From Flavobacterium aquidurense (GTDB lineage Bacteria > Bacteroidota > Bacteroidia > Flavobacteriales > Flavobacteriaceae), in the NCBI RefSeq assembly GCF_001404985.1, contig NZ_JRLF01000015.1:620001-684000 (forward strand): a stretch of 64,000 nt of DNA, given 5' to 3'. The position numbers were made by a program, and so were the translations under genes. How positions within the stretch are numbered: the first letter of the stretch is position 1; each line of letters starts with the position of its first letter. Shown piece by piece: positions 1 through 7,872 of this stretch. The notes under the pieces are model-generated. The model worked only from the letters and a program-made list of their open reading frames with translations. It made no database searches and was not told the origin of the DNA.

Positions 1-128
1 CTAAAACGATTTACCAATTGTTTTAGGTTAGAAAAATACAACAAAAAATGATTTTTAAAAAATATAAATTCTATTCAACTAAAAAGCTTTTAAATATCTT
101 TGATTCTATAAAAATGCAACCTTTACTC

Positions 129-752
129 ATGAAGAATTTTATTTTATTGTTATTGATTTCTTTCTCAACATTTAGTTTTTCACAAAAAACAGAAAGCTAT
201 AAATTGACAAAACAAGAAATAACCGAAAGAGAACTGGATCAAGTTTCAGATTTTCCTATCTATAAAGCTTTCGAATGTTCAGACAAAGGCGGTGTATATG
301 AATTGCTTTTATGCGAAAATCAAAAAAAGATTTCTAAAAAAGATACCTTAAACACTAAAATTCAAGCTATTTGCACTATGAATGATCATGGTGGATTTCT
401 TGAAAAATGGCGAATAAATGATTTGCTCGAAGACACAGAACCTAAAGAAACTAATATTTGGTTCTGGACAAAATATTGCAGTATCAAAGATCTTGACGGA
501 GATGGACATATAGATCCTGTAATTGTTTATGGAACCAGAAATGAAAATGATGAAATAAGGCGTATAAAAATTATTACGGTTTATAAAAATAAAAAATATG
601 CAATTCGTGCAGTAGAATGTGATCTTGATGATTGCAGAAGTTTTAAAAAAGATAAAGAATGGAATACTTTACCTCAAAAAGTAAAAACTTACTTAGATAA
701 TCTAGTAATAAAATTAAGAAAAGAACAAGATCTTCTTTTGAAAAACGGATAG
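129..752 (+). CDS. Secreted protein of unknown function
   Basis: The ATG at 129 gives 207 residues and places a clean Sec signal peptide (MKNFILLLLISFSTFSFSQ) at the N-terminus. Starting at the in-frame ATG at 48 would put 27 charged and polar residues in front of that signal, so 129 is preferred. The mature part has a DLDGDGHID stretch at about residues 121-130, which resembles a calcium-binding or FG-GAP type loop, and several cysteines. It is probably periplasmic or exported. I do not recognise a characterised family and assign no function. The gene stands alone; a palindromic repeat pair follows its stop. Confidence 0.6.
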   Translation: MKNFILLLLISFSTFSFSQKTESYKLTKQEITERELDQVSDFPIYKAFECSDKGGVYELLLCENQKKISKKDTLNTKIQAICTMNDHGGFLEKWRINDLLEDTEPKETNIWFWTKYCSIKDLDGDGHIDPVIVYGTRNENDEIRRIKIITVYKNKKYAIRAVECDLDDCRSFKKDKEWNTLPQKVKTYLDNLVIKLRKEQDLLLKNG

Positions 753-811
753 GATTGTTAAATTTCAATTTTTTAAATTTCAAATTCAATTTAAATATTG
801 GGTAAATCCTT

Positions 812-930
812 GCTGGACTGGACTAAAGTCCAGCCCTACAATATGAGTAAAGCCTATGTCTCTTTTTTTCGTTGATCGTCTTGACTAAAGTCTAGCCCTA
901 CAATATGGGTAGAGCCTACAGCTCTTTTTT
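812..930. repeat. Tandem pair of short palindromic repeats (GACTAAAGTC core)
   Basis: Two copies of a roughly 50-bp unit lie side by side (about 812-869 and 879-930). Each has a dyad around GACTAAAGTC, followed by CCCTACAATATG, a purine-rich stretch and a T run. The same layout, with core GGATTAAAATCC and the same CTACAATATG or CTACATATG tail, recurs at about 26365-26400 and 26908-26935. It behaves like a dispersed REP-type intergenic element. No coding capacity seen. Confidence 0.6.
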
Positions 931-1528
931 AAAGCTTTTGCTTTAGGTTTTCTTTTACTTCGTTGAACCATTCGTTTTTAAGAATACTCAAAACAATCGA
1001 ATCACGACGTACTTCGCTATTTGCTGTTGGCATATGACTTCTTAAAACGCCTTCGACTTTACAGCCAATACTTTTCATGGCAGCAATGCTTCGCTCGTTA
1101 TTGTTATCAGCACGAAATTCTATACGCTCCATTTCCAGAGTCTCAAAAGCAAACTGCAGCAATAGAAATTTACAATGCTTATTAAGTCCTGTTCCTCTAA
1201 AAACAGATCCGTACCAGGTATATCCTAATTGTAATGTTTTATAATCAAGTTGAATATCATAAAAACGGGTTGAACCTGCGTATTTTTGAGTTTTTTTATC
1301 GAAAACTATAAACGGAAGTTCCCTTTTGTCTTCACGCGCTTTTATAGCAGACTGAATGTATTTGATTAAATTTTCTTTTCCGTTGGCACCAACTAATGAA
1401 TATTTCCAGGTTTCTGGTTCGTTGATCGATATTTCTAATAAATTATCGACATCTGATTCTTGCAAAGAACGCAGTAGAACCAAATCGTCTTCTAAAATAA
1501 TATTGTCTGAGAAATTGAATGTATTCAT
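929..1528 (-). CDS. GNAT family N-acetyltransferase (RimJ/RimL-like)
   Basis: 199 residues from the ATG at 1528; an upstream in-frame start at 1555 adds nine residues with no family support. The protein starts with LEDDLVLLRSLQESDVDNLL, typical of the first strand and helix of RimJ/RimL-like acetyltransferases. It continues with YTWYGSVFRGTGLNKHCKFLLL, the acetyl-CoA pyrophosphate-binding region, and RIEFRADNNNERSIAAMKSIG near the C-terminus, the usual conserved helix. These enzymes transfer acetyl from acetyl-CoA to an amine; the substrate (protein N-terminus, small molecule or antibiotic) cannot be read from sequence. It is a single gene flanked by repeat elements. Confidence 0.85.
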   Translation of the reverse strand: MNTFNFSDNIILEDDLVLLRSLQESDVDNLLEISINEPETWKYSLVGANGKENLIKYIQSAIKAREDKRELPFIVFDKKTQKYAGSTRFYDIQLDYKTLQLGYTWYGSVFRGTGLNKHCKFLLLQFAFETLEMERIEFRADNNNERSIAAMKSIGCKVEGVLRSHMPTANSEVRRDSIVLSILKNEWFNEVKENLKQKL

Positions 1529-1610
1529 GGGTTTTATTTCTTTTGCCAATCCCAACTCCTAATTCGGATAAAGTGATTTCAATAGTTTTTATTTTGGGAT
1601 TCAATGTGTA

Positions 1611-1809
1611 GTCCCTACGGGACAAATCATGTATTTATAAATATGTTTTTCTACCAATATTTGATCTCTACGAGATATCACTTTGCTAGATTTATTCTGA
1701 AAATATAAAGAATTAATCTCTACGAGATATTTACCTTTAAACATTTATTCCGTTAGGAACTAAATATTGGTAAAAAAAAGAACAACAGACAAAATTGTCC
1801 CGTAGGGAC
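1611..1809. repeat. ~200-bp composite inverted repeat in intergenic space
   Basis: The 375-bp gap between the acetyltransferase and the next gene is mostly this element. It is bounded by GTCCCTACGGGAC (1611-1623) and its inverted counterpart GTCCCGTAGGGAC (1797-1809). Inside are two ATCTCTACGAGAT dyads (near 1664 and 1716) and the inverted pair ACCAATATTT / AAATATTGGT (near 1652 and 1762). It has no open reading frame of note. It looks like a non-coding palindromic mobile or REP-like element. Confidence 0.6.
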
Positions 1810-1903
1810 TATACTTTTGAGAATCTCTGTGAAATCTCTATACGCTTTGTATTATACCTATTTCACAGATTCGCGAAATAATCACAAAGACTGACAAATT
1901 TTA

Positions 1904-2260
1904 TTACTCACTCATTTCGTCATAACGCTCCGGAACTTGCGGATCGTATAAAGGAAGTTTGAATTCCTCCATCAATTCAACCAACTTATTCATGGTTTTA
2001 CCTTCGGTTCCATAACAGTCAATTTTGATGCTTTGTGGTGTTGAAATTACCTGAAAGGCACCTTTTCCGGAGTTATTTTGCCAGCTGTTTTCATCGACTT
2101 TTTCCCATTGAGAAAATACAGAAGCAATTCTGTTGATGATAACCTGAACCGGAAGTATTTCAAGACCTTCGACTGTTTCTTTTTCTACAAGAGCTTCGTA
2201 AACTTCGTGGTGGTTTAGGTAAACTTCTTCTAAATATTTCCAAAAAAGTAATTCGTACAT
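1904..2260 (-). CDS. Conserved small protein of unknown function
   Basis: 118 residues, acidic, predicted soluble, with no signal peptide or membrane segment. The start MYELLFWKYLEEVYLNHHEVYEAL is the only sensible one. The middle (residues about 50-95) alternates strands and a helix with a conserved-looking IKIDCYGTEGKTMNKLVELM. I do not recognise the family. It lies upstream of nothing obvious in an operon: purM follows on the same strand in the other direction, with a 194-bp gap that contains CTTTGTAACT-type simple repeats. Confidence 0.55.
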   Translation of the reverse strand: MYELLFWKYLEEVYLNHHEVYEALVEKETVEGLEILPVQVIINRIASVFSQWEKVDENSWQNNSGKGAFQVISTPQSIKIDCYGTEGKTMNKLVELMEEFKLPLYDPQVPERYDEMSE

Positions 2261-2394
2261 AGCCTGATGTTTTTTAGCCCCGATAGTAGTGAAAATCCTT
2301 TTATTTTTTTCTTTAAAAAATAAAAGATTGTAACGGATAGCGGGATTAGCTCCTAAAAAAGCTAGTTATTAATAAAAAAAAAGTTCTGTTGTAA

Positions 2395-2452
2395 ACTCCA
2401 GTATATAAAACCTTTGCAACTCAGAACCTTTGTAACTTTGTAACTCAAAAAG
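2395..2452. repeat. Degenerate AACTTTGTAACT-type simple repeat
   Basis: A short run built of the words AACCTTTGTAACTTTG and AACTC lies just downstream of purM. The same type of low-complexity word run is present at 40205-40240 (downstream of catalase) and 55350-55392, so it is a recurrent intergenic element in this genome and not a feature of one gene. Confidence 0.4.
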
Positions 2453-2454
2453 TA

Positions 2455-3633
2455 TTAATATTCGAATGTTCCGTATTCGCTGGTGATGGTTAATTTCTTA
2501 GCATCTGCCGCTTCTACTCTACCTACGATTTGTGCATCGACATTGAATGATTTTGAAATTGCAATAATATCTTGTGCAATGTTTTCAGGAACATAGATTT
2601 CCATACGGTGACCACAATTAAAAACCTGATACATCTCTTTCCAATCGGTTTTTGATTGCTCCTGAATTAACTTGAACAATGGCGGAACCGGAAATAAATT
2701 GTCTTTTATAATGTGTAAATTCTGAACGAAATGTAAAATTTTAGTTTGTGCTCCTCCACTGCAATGCACCATTCCGTGAATCTCGTTTGGTGTGTAGGTG
2801 TCTAAAATTTTCTTGATGATTGGTGCGTAAGTTCTGGTTGGAGAAAGTACTAACTGACCTGCGTTTATTGGGCTGTTCTCGACTTTATCAGTTAAGTTTA
2901 CCTGACCTGAATAAATTAGTTCTTCAGGAACAAGTGCATCGTAACTTTCAGGGTATTTTTTAGCTAAATATTTTCCAAAAACGTCGTGACGGGCAGATGT
3001 TAATCCGTTACTTCCCATTCCGCCATTATAACTTTTTTCGTAAGTTGCCTGTCCAAAAGAGGTTAGACCAACAATTACGTCTCCAGCTTTTATATTGGCA
3101 TTATCTACAACATCGCTGCGTTTCATACGAGCAGTTACGGTAGAATCTACAATAATAGTACGAACAACATCACCAACATCAGCCGTTTCTCCTCCAGTTG
3201 AATGAATGGTTACACCAAAAGATTTTAATTCGTTGATTAATTCTTCGGTTCCATTGATGATTGCCGAAATTACCTCAGCGGGAATTAAATTTTTATTTCT
3301 TCCTATTGTAGAGGAAAGCAAAATATTATCTGTTGCGCCAACGCATAACAAATCGTCGATATTCATGATTAAAGCATCCTGAGCAATTCCTTTCCAAACT
3401 GAAATATCTCCTATTTCTTTCCAGTACATATACGCCAACGACGATTTTGTACCTGCGCCGTCTGCGTGCATTATTAAGCAATAGTCTTCGTCCTGTGTTA
3501 AATAATCAGGAACGATTTTACAAAATGCTTGAGGAAATAAACCTTTGTCGATATTTTTTATGGCGTTGTGTACGTCTTCTTTTGATGCCGAAACACCTCT
3601 TTGTGCGTACCTTTTGCTTGAATCTGAACTCAT
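2455..3633 (-). CDS. purM: Phosphoribosylformylglycinamidine cyclo-ligase (AIR synthase), PurM
   Basis: 392 residues. PurM closes the imidazole ring in de novo purine synthesis, converting FGAM plus ATP to AIR in the cytosol. The sequence starts with SSDSSKRYAQRGVSASKEDV and has ADGAGTKSSLAYMY, the substrate and phosphate loop, then NIDDLLCVGAT, THSTGGETADVGD-like and GLTSFGQATYE motifs of the PurM/ThiL ATP-binding fold. The length is that of the long Bacteroidota form (classical PurM is about 345). A good TAnnTTTG box (TATCTTTG) lies 27-34 bp upstream of the ATG. It appears monocistronic; no other purine genes adjoin it, although PurU is encoded about 36 kb away. Confidence 0.93.
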   Translation of the reverse strand: MSSDSSKRYAQRGVSASKEDVHNAIKNIDKGLFPQAFCKIVPDYLTQDEDYCLIMHADGAGTKSSLAYMYWKEIGDISVWKGIAQDALIMNIDDLLCVGATDNILLSSTIGRNKNLIPAEVISAIINGTEELINELKSFGVTIHSTGGETADVGDVVRTIIVDSTVTARMKRSDVVDNANIKAGDVIVGLTSFGQATYEKSYNGGMGSNGLTSARHDVFGKYLAKKYPESYDALVPEELIYSGQVNLTDKVENSPINAGQLVLSPTRTYAPIIKKILDTYTPNEIHGMVHCSGGAQTKILHFVQNLHIIKDNLFPVPPLFKLIQEQSKTDWKEMYQVFNCGHRMEIYVPENIAQDIIAISKSFNVDAQIVGRVEAADAKKLTITSEYGTFEY

Positions 3634-3659
3634 GAAACTTAGTTTGTGTTGATGTGGTG

Positions 3660-3667
3660 CAAAGATA
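3660..3667 (-). promoter_or_regulatory. Putative -7 box (TATCTTTG) of purM
   Basis: On the minus strand the sequence reads TATCTTTGCA, a match to the Bacteroidota -7 consensus TAnnTTTG, ending 27 bp before the purM ATG. No good TTTG is found at the expected -33 position, so this is a half-supported promoter. Confidence 0.45.
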
Positions 3668-3730
3668 ATCTCTTTTTTTAATTCTTGGGGTTATACGATT
3701 TAAAATTAGAATATTTGATTCATAAAAAAA

Positions 3731-3757
3731 TTCGGCAGGTTTTATGGCGCTGCCGAA
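3731..3757 (-). terminator. Rho-independent terminator after the propeller lipoprotein gene
   Basis: Perfect 8-bp stem TTCGGCAG / CTGCCGAA with an 11-nt loop. Read on the minus strand it is followed by TTTTTTT. It lies 40 bp past the stop of the 3798-5282 gene and so closes the curli transcription unit; the plus-strand side has only a short T run. Confidence 0.8.
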
Positions 3758-3797
3758 TTTTTAGGGTAATTGGTTTTAAAAAATTTGGTTCCTGAAA

Positions 3798-5282
3798 TCA
3801 TTCCCAATCCGGCATAACAGTTCCCGAAAACAATACGATTCTTGAATTGACAACGCCTGTAGTTGCTTTTACAGTATTTTTGATCGAAATACCATCATTT
3901 GAAGTATTGATAAAAATCAGTTCTGATTCGTTTGGAGAATACCGAACGTCCAGATCATTTGTTCCTGAAATTTTATCTGTCACGATTTGTGATGTAATTC
4001 CGGTTGCAAAATTATACTCAAAAATCCTGGAATCTAACTGGCGATAGTTGGAACTTTCATATCCTGAAACATCTCTGGTATACACTATTTTTTGTCCGGT
4101 TATTGAAAAATTTAACCCGCCAACTGCTCCATTTATACCGGAAAGAATGGTAGCTGTTACTGCTCCGGAAGTATCAATAACATAAATCTCAACATTATAA
4201 CCATTTGCATCATTTACTTTCAAGGCCATTTTAGATCCATCAGCACTCCAGTCACATTCAGATATAAATTTGCCGTTTGGTGTTTGAAAAATTTTCGTTA
4301 AACCACTTCCGTCACTATTGATTTTGTACAATTTATCAAAATTAGGATAAATAAGTTCACTTCCTGAAGCATTCCAGGAATACCCGATATAATCTGAATT
4401 AAAACCAGCAACAGGTACAGAACTTGTCACTTTTTTGATACCCGTTCCGTCAAAATTCATGGTATAAAGATCATTTTGAGAACCATTTGTTCCTATAAAA
4501 GCAATTTTCTTAGCTTGATTATTTCTTCTTGGACGCCAGTAATTTTTATCTGAACTGGTTAATTGATATTGTTTTCCGGCATCATCAGCTGTAAAAATTA
4601 CATTATTATCATTTATATTTTTCACAAATAAATATCGTGTTGCAGGAAAAGCAAGTGTAGTAAATGTGCTTACTGTGCTTAAAACTGGTGTATTAACACC
4701 ATCTGTTACTTCAATTTGCCAATAATACTTTGTACCATATATTAAGTCTGTCAGTGTTAGTTTGTTTTCTTTTATGGGCTCATAAACTTTCACGTCGCTA
4801 TTATTACTATTTCTAAGCGTGATTTTAAAAATAAGTTCATCTTTATCAGGATCTGTATCTGTCCAGGTTAAGTCGAGAGATACTGCCTGAGCTGTACTAT
4901 TATCTACGGGACTTACTAATACCGGAACTGTTGGCGGTTTATTATTGGCTGTCGCTTTTTTGAGTTCAAAAACAACTTCAGAGGTGTTATTTCCGGTTAG
5001 GGTAACGGCTTCAAATTTTGCGACGAAACCATCTTTTTGAGCCTGAAAAGAGTATTCGCCCGCTTTTACGTTCGAAACGATAAATTTACCTTCGGCATCT
5101 GTAAAAACTGTACTTGTAGTTGGGCTGGAAAGTATTTTAACGTTTTCCATAGGTTCAAAAGTATCTGCATTGACGACTCTTCCGGTAACGGTACCAAATT
5201 CATATTCTCCTATTTTTTCTTCGCTGCATGAAACCAAAAACAATAAAAAAAGTACACTTGATATTTTGTATAAATACTTCAT
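3798..5282 (-). CDS. Lipoprotein with carboxypeptidase-regulatory-like, Fn3-like and PD40 propeller domains
   Basis: 494 residues. The signal peptide ends in a lipobox (LFLVSC, Cys about residue 19). Residues about 30-110 form a CarboxypepD_reg-like beta-sandwich (GTVTGRVVNADTFEPMENV...GEYSFQAQKDGF). Residues 115-210 look like a fibronectin-type/cadherin-like domain (PVLVSPVDNSTAQ...LTWTDTDPDKDELIFKITL). The rest holds TolB-like PD40 repeats (IAFIGTNGSQNDLYTMNFDGTG, YKINSDGSGL, WSADGSKMALKVND). It begins 66 bp after the csgG stop, on the same strand, with the only good terminator beyond it, so it is probably cotranscribed with curli genes. A surface or periplasmic scaffolding role is a guess from domains and position only. 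Confidence 0.75.
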   Translation of the reverse strand: MKYLYKISSVLFLLFLVSCSEEKIGEYEFGTVTGRVVNADTFEPMENVKILSSPTTSTVFTDAEGKFIVSNVKAGEYSFQAQKDGFVAKFEAVTLTGNNTSEVVFELKKATANNKPPTVPVLVSPVDNSTAQAVSLDLTWTDTDPDKDELIFKITLRNSNNSDVKVYEPIKENKLTLTDLIYGTKYYWQIEVTDGVNTPVLSTVSTFTTLAFPATRYLFVKNINDNNVIFTADDAGKQYQLTSSDKNYWRPRRNNQAKKIAFIGTNGSQNDLYTMNFDGTGIKKVTSSVPVAGFNSDYIGYSWNASGSELIYPNFDKLYKINSDGSGLTKIFQTPNGKFISECDWSADGSKMALKVNDANGYNVEIYVIDTSGAVTATILSGINGAVGGLNFSITGQKIVYTRDVSGYESSNYRQLDSRIFEYNFATGITSQIVTDKISGTNDLDVRYSPNESELIFINTSNDGISIKNTVKATTGVVNSRIVLFSGTVMPDWE

Positions 5283-5348
5283 TATTAATTTGTTTTTAAA
5301 TTTAAACTTTATCGTTATATCTTCAGAATTGCGTTTTTTACGATTTTA

Positions 5349-6710
5349 CTATTTTTTCTTTTTTGCGAAATAATAAGTAAGTCCCAATCCAAATTTGTAA
5401 TAGTAATCATCTCTCGTTCCTGCTTTTATATAATCGACATTATCGCTGAAATTAATATTTTGCTCTGCAAATAATTTTATTCCAATTTTGTCTGCAACTA
5501 AATATTCAAGCCCTAAACCGTATTGAATTTTACTATATGTATTTTCGAATTTTTTGTTTGTAGCATATCCTCCGCCTACATATATATAAGGTGTCAACTT
5601 ATCTTTGGGGAGTAAAAGCCATTCGAGATTAAGATCATAAGTAATATACCCTACATCGAGTAAATTTTTATTCGCAAGGTTTACCACATTTGTAGAGGCA
5701 CTGATATTAAAACCGGGTGTTATAAAAAATTTCAAAGCACCACGACCAAAAGGTCTTAAAAGCGGATCTTGATAATCGCCGTCCATTAAAGTTGCTCCTC
5801 CTGAGATTTCGATGGCAAACGTACTTCTTCTGTTTTCTAATTCTCTTCCGTAAAGTGCTGATATATCTGCAGTTTTTGTTTCTTCGTCATACGCTTTCAA
5901 CACATGATCAACTTCCGCTTTTGGAGCATCTGCTTCCCAGATATTATCTTTTATACCCTCCAGAACTAACGATTCAACGGCTTTTTCTATCGCTTCGGTT
6001 ACTGCCATATGCACAGGTTCATTTGTAGTATATCCTGTTTCAACTTCTAATAATCTTTTAAAGTTTACATATCTAAATAAACTTTGATCAATTGCCTGAG
6101 ATAAAATAGTTTTAGAGATATAAACTGATTTCAGAATTTTTCCGTTTGATGTCGAAATCATTCTCAGATAAATCGTAACACGGTCCTGACGGTATTTTAC
6201 AGAAGCTCCTGCCCCAAAATATCGTGCGCCAAAACCTCCTGTTATTATATTAGAATCATATGAAACTATCCCGCCTTCTAATAAAACTCCGGCGTATAAT
6301 AAAGGCGTTAACTGAGGTTCGTTTGGATTGGCATTTTTTACATATTCCTGACGTGTGGCTCTAATGAGATTTCGTTCCTGAAGTAAATTTCCAATATTTT
6401 CACGCTCAATTGGCACAAACCATTTAGAATCTTCCAGGGCTTTTATCAAGATAGAAGTTGCTCCCTGAGTTACGGCTGTACTAAAACTGCTTCCGTTTTC
6501 CTGAGGTTTATACTGCCCTGTCTGGTCTCTGAATTTATAGACTCCAACCACAACGGGTTCTTTCGGTTTTGGCAAATCTTTTAATAAAGAAGTAGCAGGA
6601 GTACCTTCTCCTAAAACTGCTTTTTGAACTCCGGTTGGCTGATTGTAATAAGCACCACAACCCGAAAAAAGAAATCCGAATAAAATAAGTAAGTAGTGAT
6701 GTAATCTCAT
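5349..6710 (-). CDS. csgG: Curli secretion channel CsgG with C-terminal beta-barrel extension
   Basis: 453 residues against about 277 for E. coli CsgG. The lipobox FSGC puts the acylated cysteine at residue 18. Residues about 40-275 match CsgG: AVLGEGTPATSLLKDLPKPKEPVVVGVYKFRDQTGQYK, then the ALEDSKWFVPIERENIGNLLQERNLI region, and GGFGARYFGAGASVKYRQDRVTIYLR. CsgG forms the nine-subunit outer-membrane pore that exports curlin. Residues about 293-453 are extra and look like an OmpA/OmpW-type beta-barrel ending in an aromatic strand (YYYKFGLGLTYYFAKKKK), as often seen in Bacteroidota. csgF stops only 1 bp before the csgG ATG, so translation is coupled. Confidence 0.93.
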   Translation of the reverse strand: MRLHHYLLILFGFLFSGCGAYYNQPTGVQKAVLGEGTPATSLLKDLPKPKEPVVVGVYKFRDQTGQYKPQENGSSFSTAVTQGATSILIKALEDSKWFVPIERENIGNLLQERNLIRATRQEYVKNANPNEPQLTPLLYAGVLLEGGIVSYDSNIITGGFGARYFGAGASVKYRQDRVTIYLRMISTSNGKILKSVYISKTILSQAIDQSLFRYVNFKRLLEVETGYTTNEPVHMAVTEAIEKAVESLVLEGIKDNIWEADAPKAEVDHVLKAYDEETKTADISALYGRELENRRSTFAIEISGGATLMDGDYQDPLLRPFGRGALKFFITPGFNISASTNVVNLANKNLLDVGYITYDLNLEWLLLPKDKLTPYIYVGGGYATNKKFENTYSKIQYGLGLEYLVADKIGIKLFAEQNINFSDNVDYIKAGTRDDYYYKFGLGLTYYFAKKKK

Positions 6711-6711
6711 A

Positions 6712-7116
6712 TCATTGATTTGGGATGATTACTTGAGTTTGTTCTCCGGTATTGGTATCTAAAATATTTAGTGTGAGCCCGTCTGAAGATGGATAAACAT
6801 CTACAGAATAACTCCCAAAGGTGTAAGAACCTTGCTTAATACCATCTGTACCAAATTGTTGCTTGTAGAGTGAGCTTGAAATCTGACTTAACAACTGCGC
6901 ATTTAAATTGGCTTTAAATCGTTCAAGATCAGTTTGTTGTTTTGTTTCGGTCGTTTTATCCTTCTGCTTATTCTGAGCTTCGGCACTGCTCAAAAGCCAT
7001 TGATAATTAAAGGTATCTCCTCCAAAAGCCGGATTTACAGGTTTATAAACTAAAGCCTGAGCATGTATAAACGGAGACACAAGTAGAAATACTACCAGGA
7101 TTATAATACATTTCAT
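6712..7116 (-). CDS. csgF: Curli assembly factor CsgF
   Basis: 134 residues from the ATG at 7116, which starts a clear signal peptide (MKCIIILVVFLLVSPFIHAQ). An open extension to 7194 overlaps csgE and is not used. The mature N-terminus ALVYKPVNPAFGGDTFNYQWLLSSA carries the family-defining NPxFGG motif, which in E. coli CsgF inserts into the CsgG pore. The C-terminal half is short strands ending in EQTQVIIP. CsgF couples CsgG to nucleation of curli on the cell surface. Gap to csgE is 16 bp, and to csgG 1 bp. Confidence 0.93.
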   Translation of the reverse strand: MKCIIILVVFLLVSPFIHAQALVYKPVNPAFGGDTFNYQWLLSSAEAQNKQKDKTTETKQQTDLERFKANLNAQLLSQISSSLYKQQFGTDGIKQGSYTFGSYSVDVYPSSDGLTLNILDTNTGEQTQVIIPNQ

Positions 7117-7132
7117 GTCGCTAATAATAAAA

Positions 7133-7456
7133 TTAATACTGAGTGAAATATTTTCGCTGCTTTTCTTTTTCTTTAAAATAAGTAAAGGTGGCATTTACAG
7201 ATTCCTCTGCAACTGCATCCAGAAACTCGTCGTCCGGTCTGGCTAAAAACTCGTAGATAACCTCGTTGTCTATAGTTATTGTTATCGCAGTATTTCTTGC
7301 AAAACTATATTCTTCACCTATTGTGACTATTTTTTCAGCATTTATTCCAATATCATTGTATTTGTAATAATACCGATCATAAAAATCCTTACCAATTTTG
7401 GTTTTGGTATCATCTGTAATAATTCCTCTTAACATAAAACCGTCAACAGGAAGCAC
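7133..7456 (-). CDS. csgE: CsgE domain (C-terminal part of a split csgE)
   Basis: As an independent frame this begins at a weak GTG (7456) and encodes 107 residues. GIITDDTKTKIGKDFYDRYY, TIGEEYSFARNTAITITIDN and EVIYEFLARPDDEFLDAVAE align by eye with E. coli CsgE, the adaptor that gates CsgG and delivers CsgA. It lacks any signal peptide, which a periplasmic CsgE must have. The frame upstream of 7456 reads smoothly (DNVIVLPVDGF) into the preceding gene if one base is gained in the A10 run at 7469-7478. It is therefore best read as the second half of one 243-residue protein, 7133-7863, whose first half is the next entry. Confidence 0.8.
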   Translation of the reverse strand: MLPVDGFMLRGIITDDTKTKIGKDFYDRYYYKYNDIGINAEKIVTIGEEYSFARNTAITITIDNEVIYEFLARPDDEFLDAVAEESVNATFTYFKEKEKQRKYFTQY

Positions 7457-7458
7457 TA

Positions 7459-7863
7459 TTACATTGTCTTTTTTTTTTCTTCGCCCAACACCACACGGTC
7501 TTTTGCTATTATTTGTTTGTCTTCATCATAAAACAATAATAAAACGATTACCTCATCATCTTCTGAAAGATTAATTTGAGAAGTCGATAACTTTTGCAGT
7601 TCATTTGGCTGAAGGGTAAAAACACCAATCTGATCATTATTAGACTCATTATTAGTTTTACTATTATTTTTTATAACAGACATTCTGTAGCCTGCACTTC
7701 TAATGACATCTGTAAGATTCTCTGCAGTACCCGTAATTTTTACGTTGCCTTCAATCTTTTCAATTTCAAGTTTGGGCTTGATTTTGTCCTGTGGCACCTG
7801 ACCATAAATTGTGGTGGTAAAAATTAGGAATATCAAAGTAATATGTCGGTTTTTAAAATGCAT
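7459..7863 (-). CDS. N-terminal part of split csgE: signal peptide plus CsgH/CsgC-like domain
   Basis: 134 residues: signal peptide MHFKNRHITLIFLIFTTTIYG, then a beta-sandwich with KLEIEKIEGNVKITGTAENL, YRMSVIKNNSKTNNESNNDQ, GVFTLQPNELQKLSTSQINL and EVIVLLLFYDEDKQIIAKDRV. This pattern resembles the CsgH/CsgC curli-inhibitor fold. The frame ends ...GEEKKKTM and then a stop, 3 bp after an A10 run. In the -1 frame it would continue KKKDNVIVLPVDGF into the CsgE domain. Bacteroidota CsgE proteins commonly carry such an N-terminal extension, so this and the 7133-7456 frame probably form one gene, either frameshifted, phase-variable or recoded. Confidence 0.75.
   Translation of the reverse strand: MHFKNRHITLIFLIFTTTIYGQVPQDKIKPKLEIEKIEGNVKITGTAENLTDVIRSAGYRMSVIKNNSKTNNESNNDQIGVFTLQPNELQKLSTSQINLSEDDEVIVLLLFYDEDKQIIAKDRVVLGEEKKKTM
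7468..7478 (-). other. A10 tract with A_AAA_AAG heptamer at the csgE frame break
   Basis: On the minus strand the codons read GAA GAA AAA AAA AAG ACA ATG TAA. The run of ten A (7478-7469) ends in the heptamer A_AAA_AAG (7474-7468) in the correct reading frame for a -1 slip, the same slippery sequence used in E. coli dnaX. A -1 shift reads ...AAA GAC AAT GTA and enters the CsgE domain. One extra A in the template would have the same effect. I saw no convincing downstream stem-loop. Confidence 0.75.
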
Positions 7864-7872
7864 GTTTCAAAT

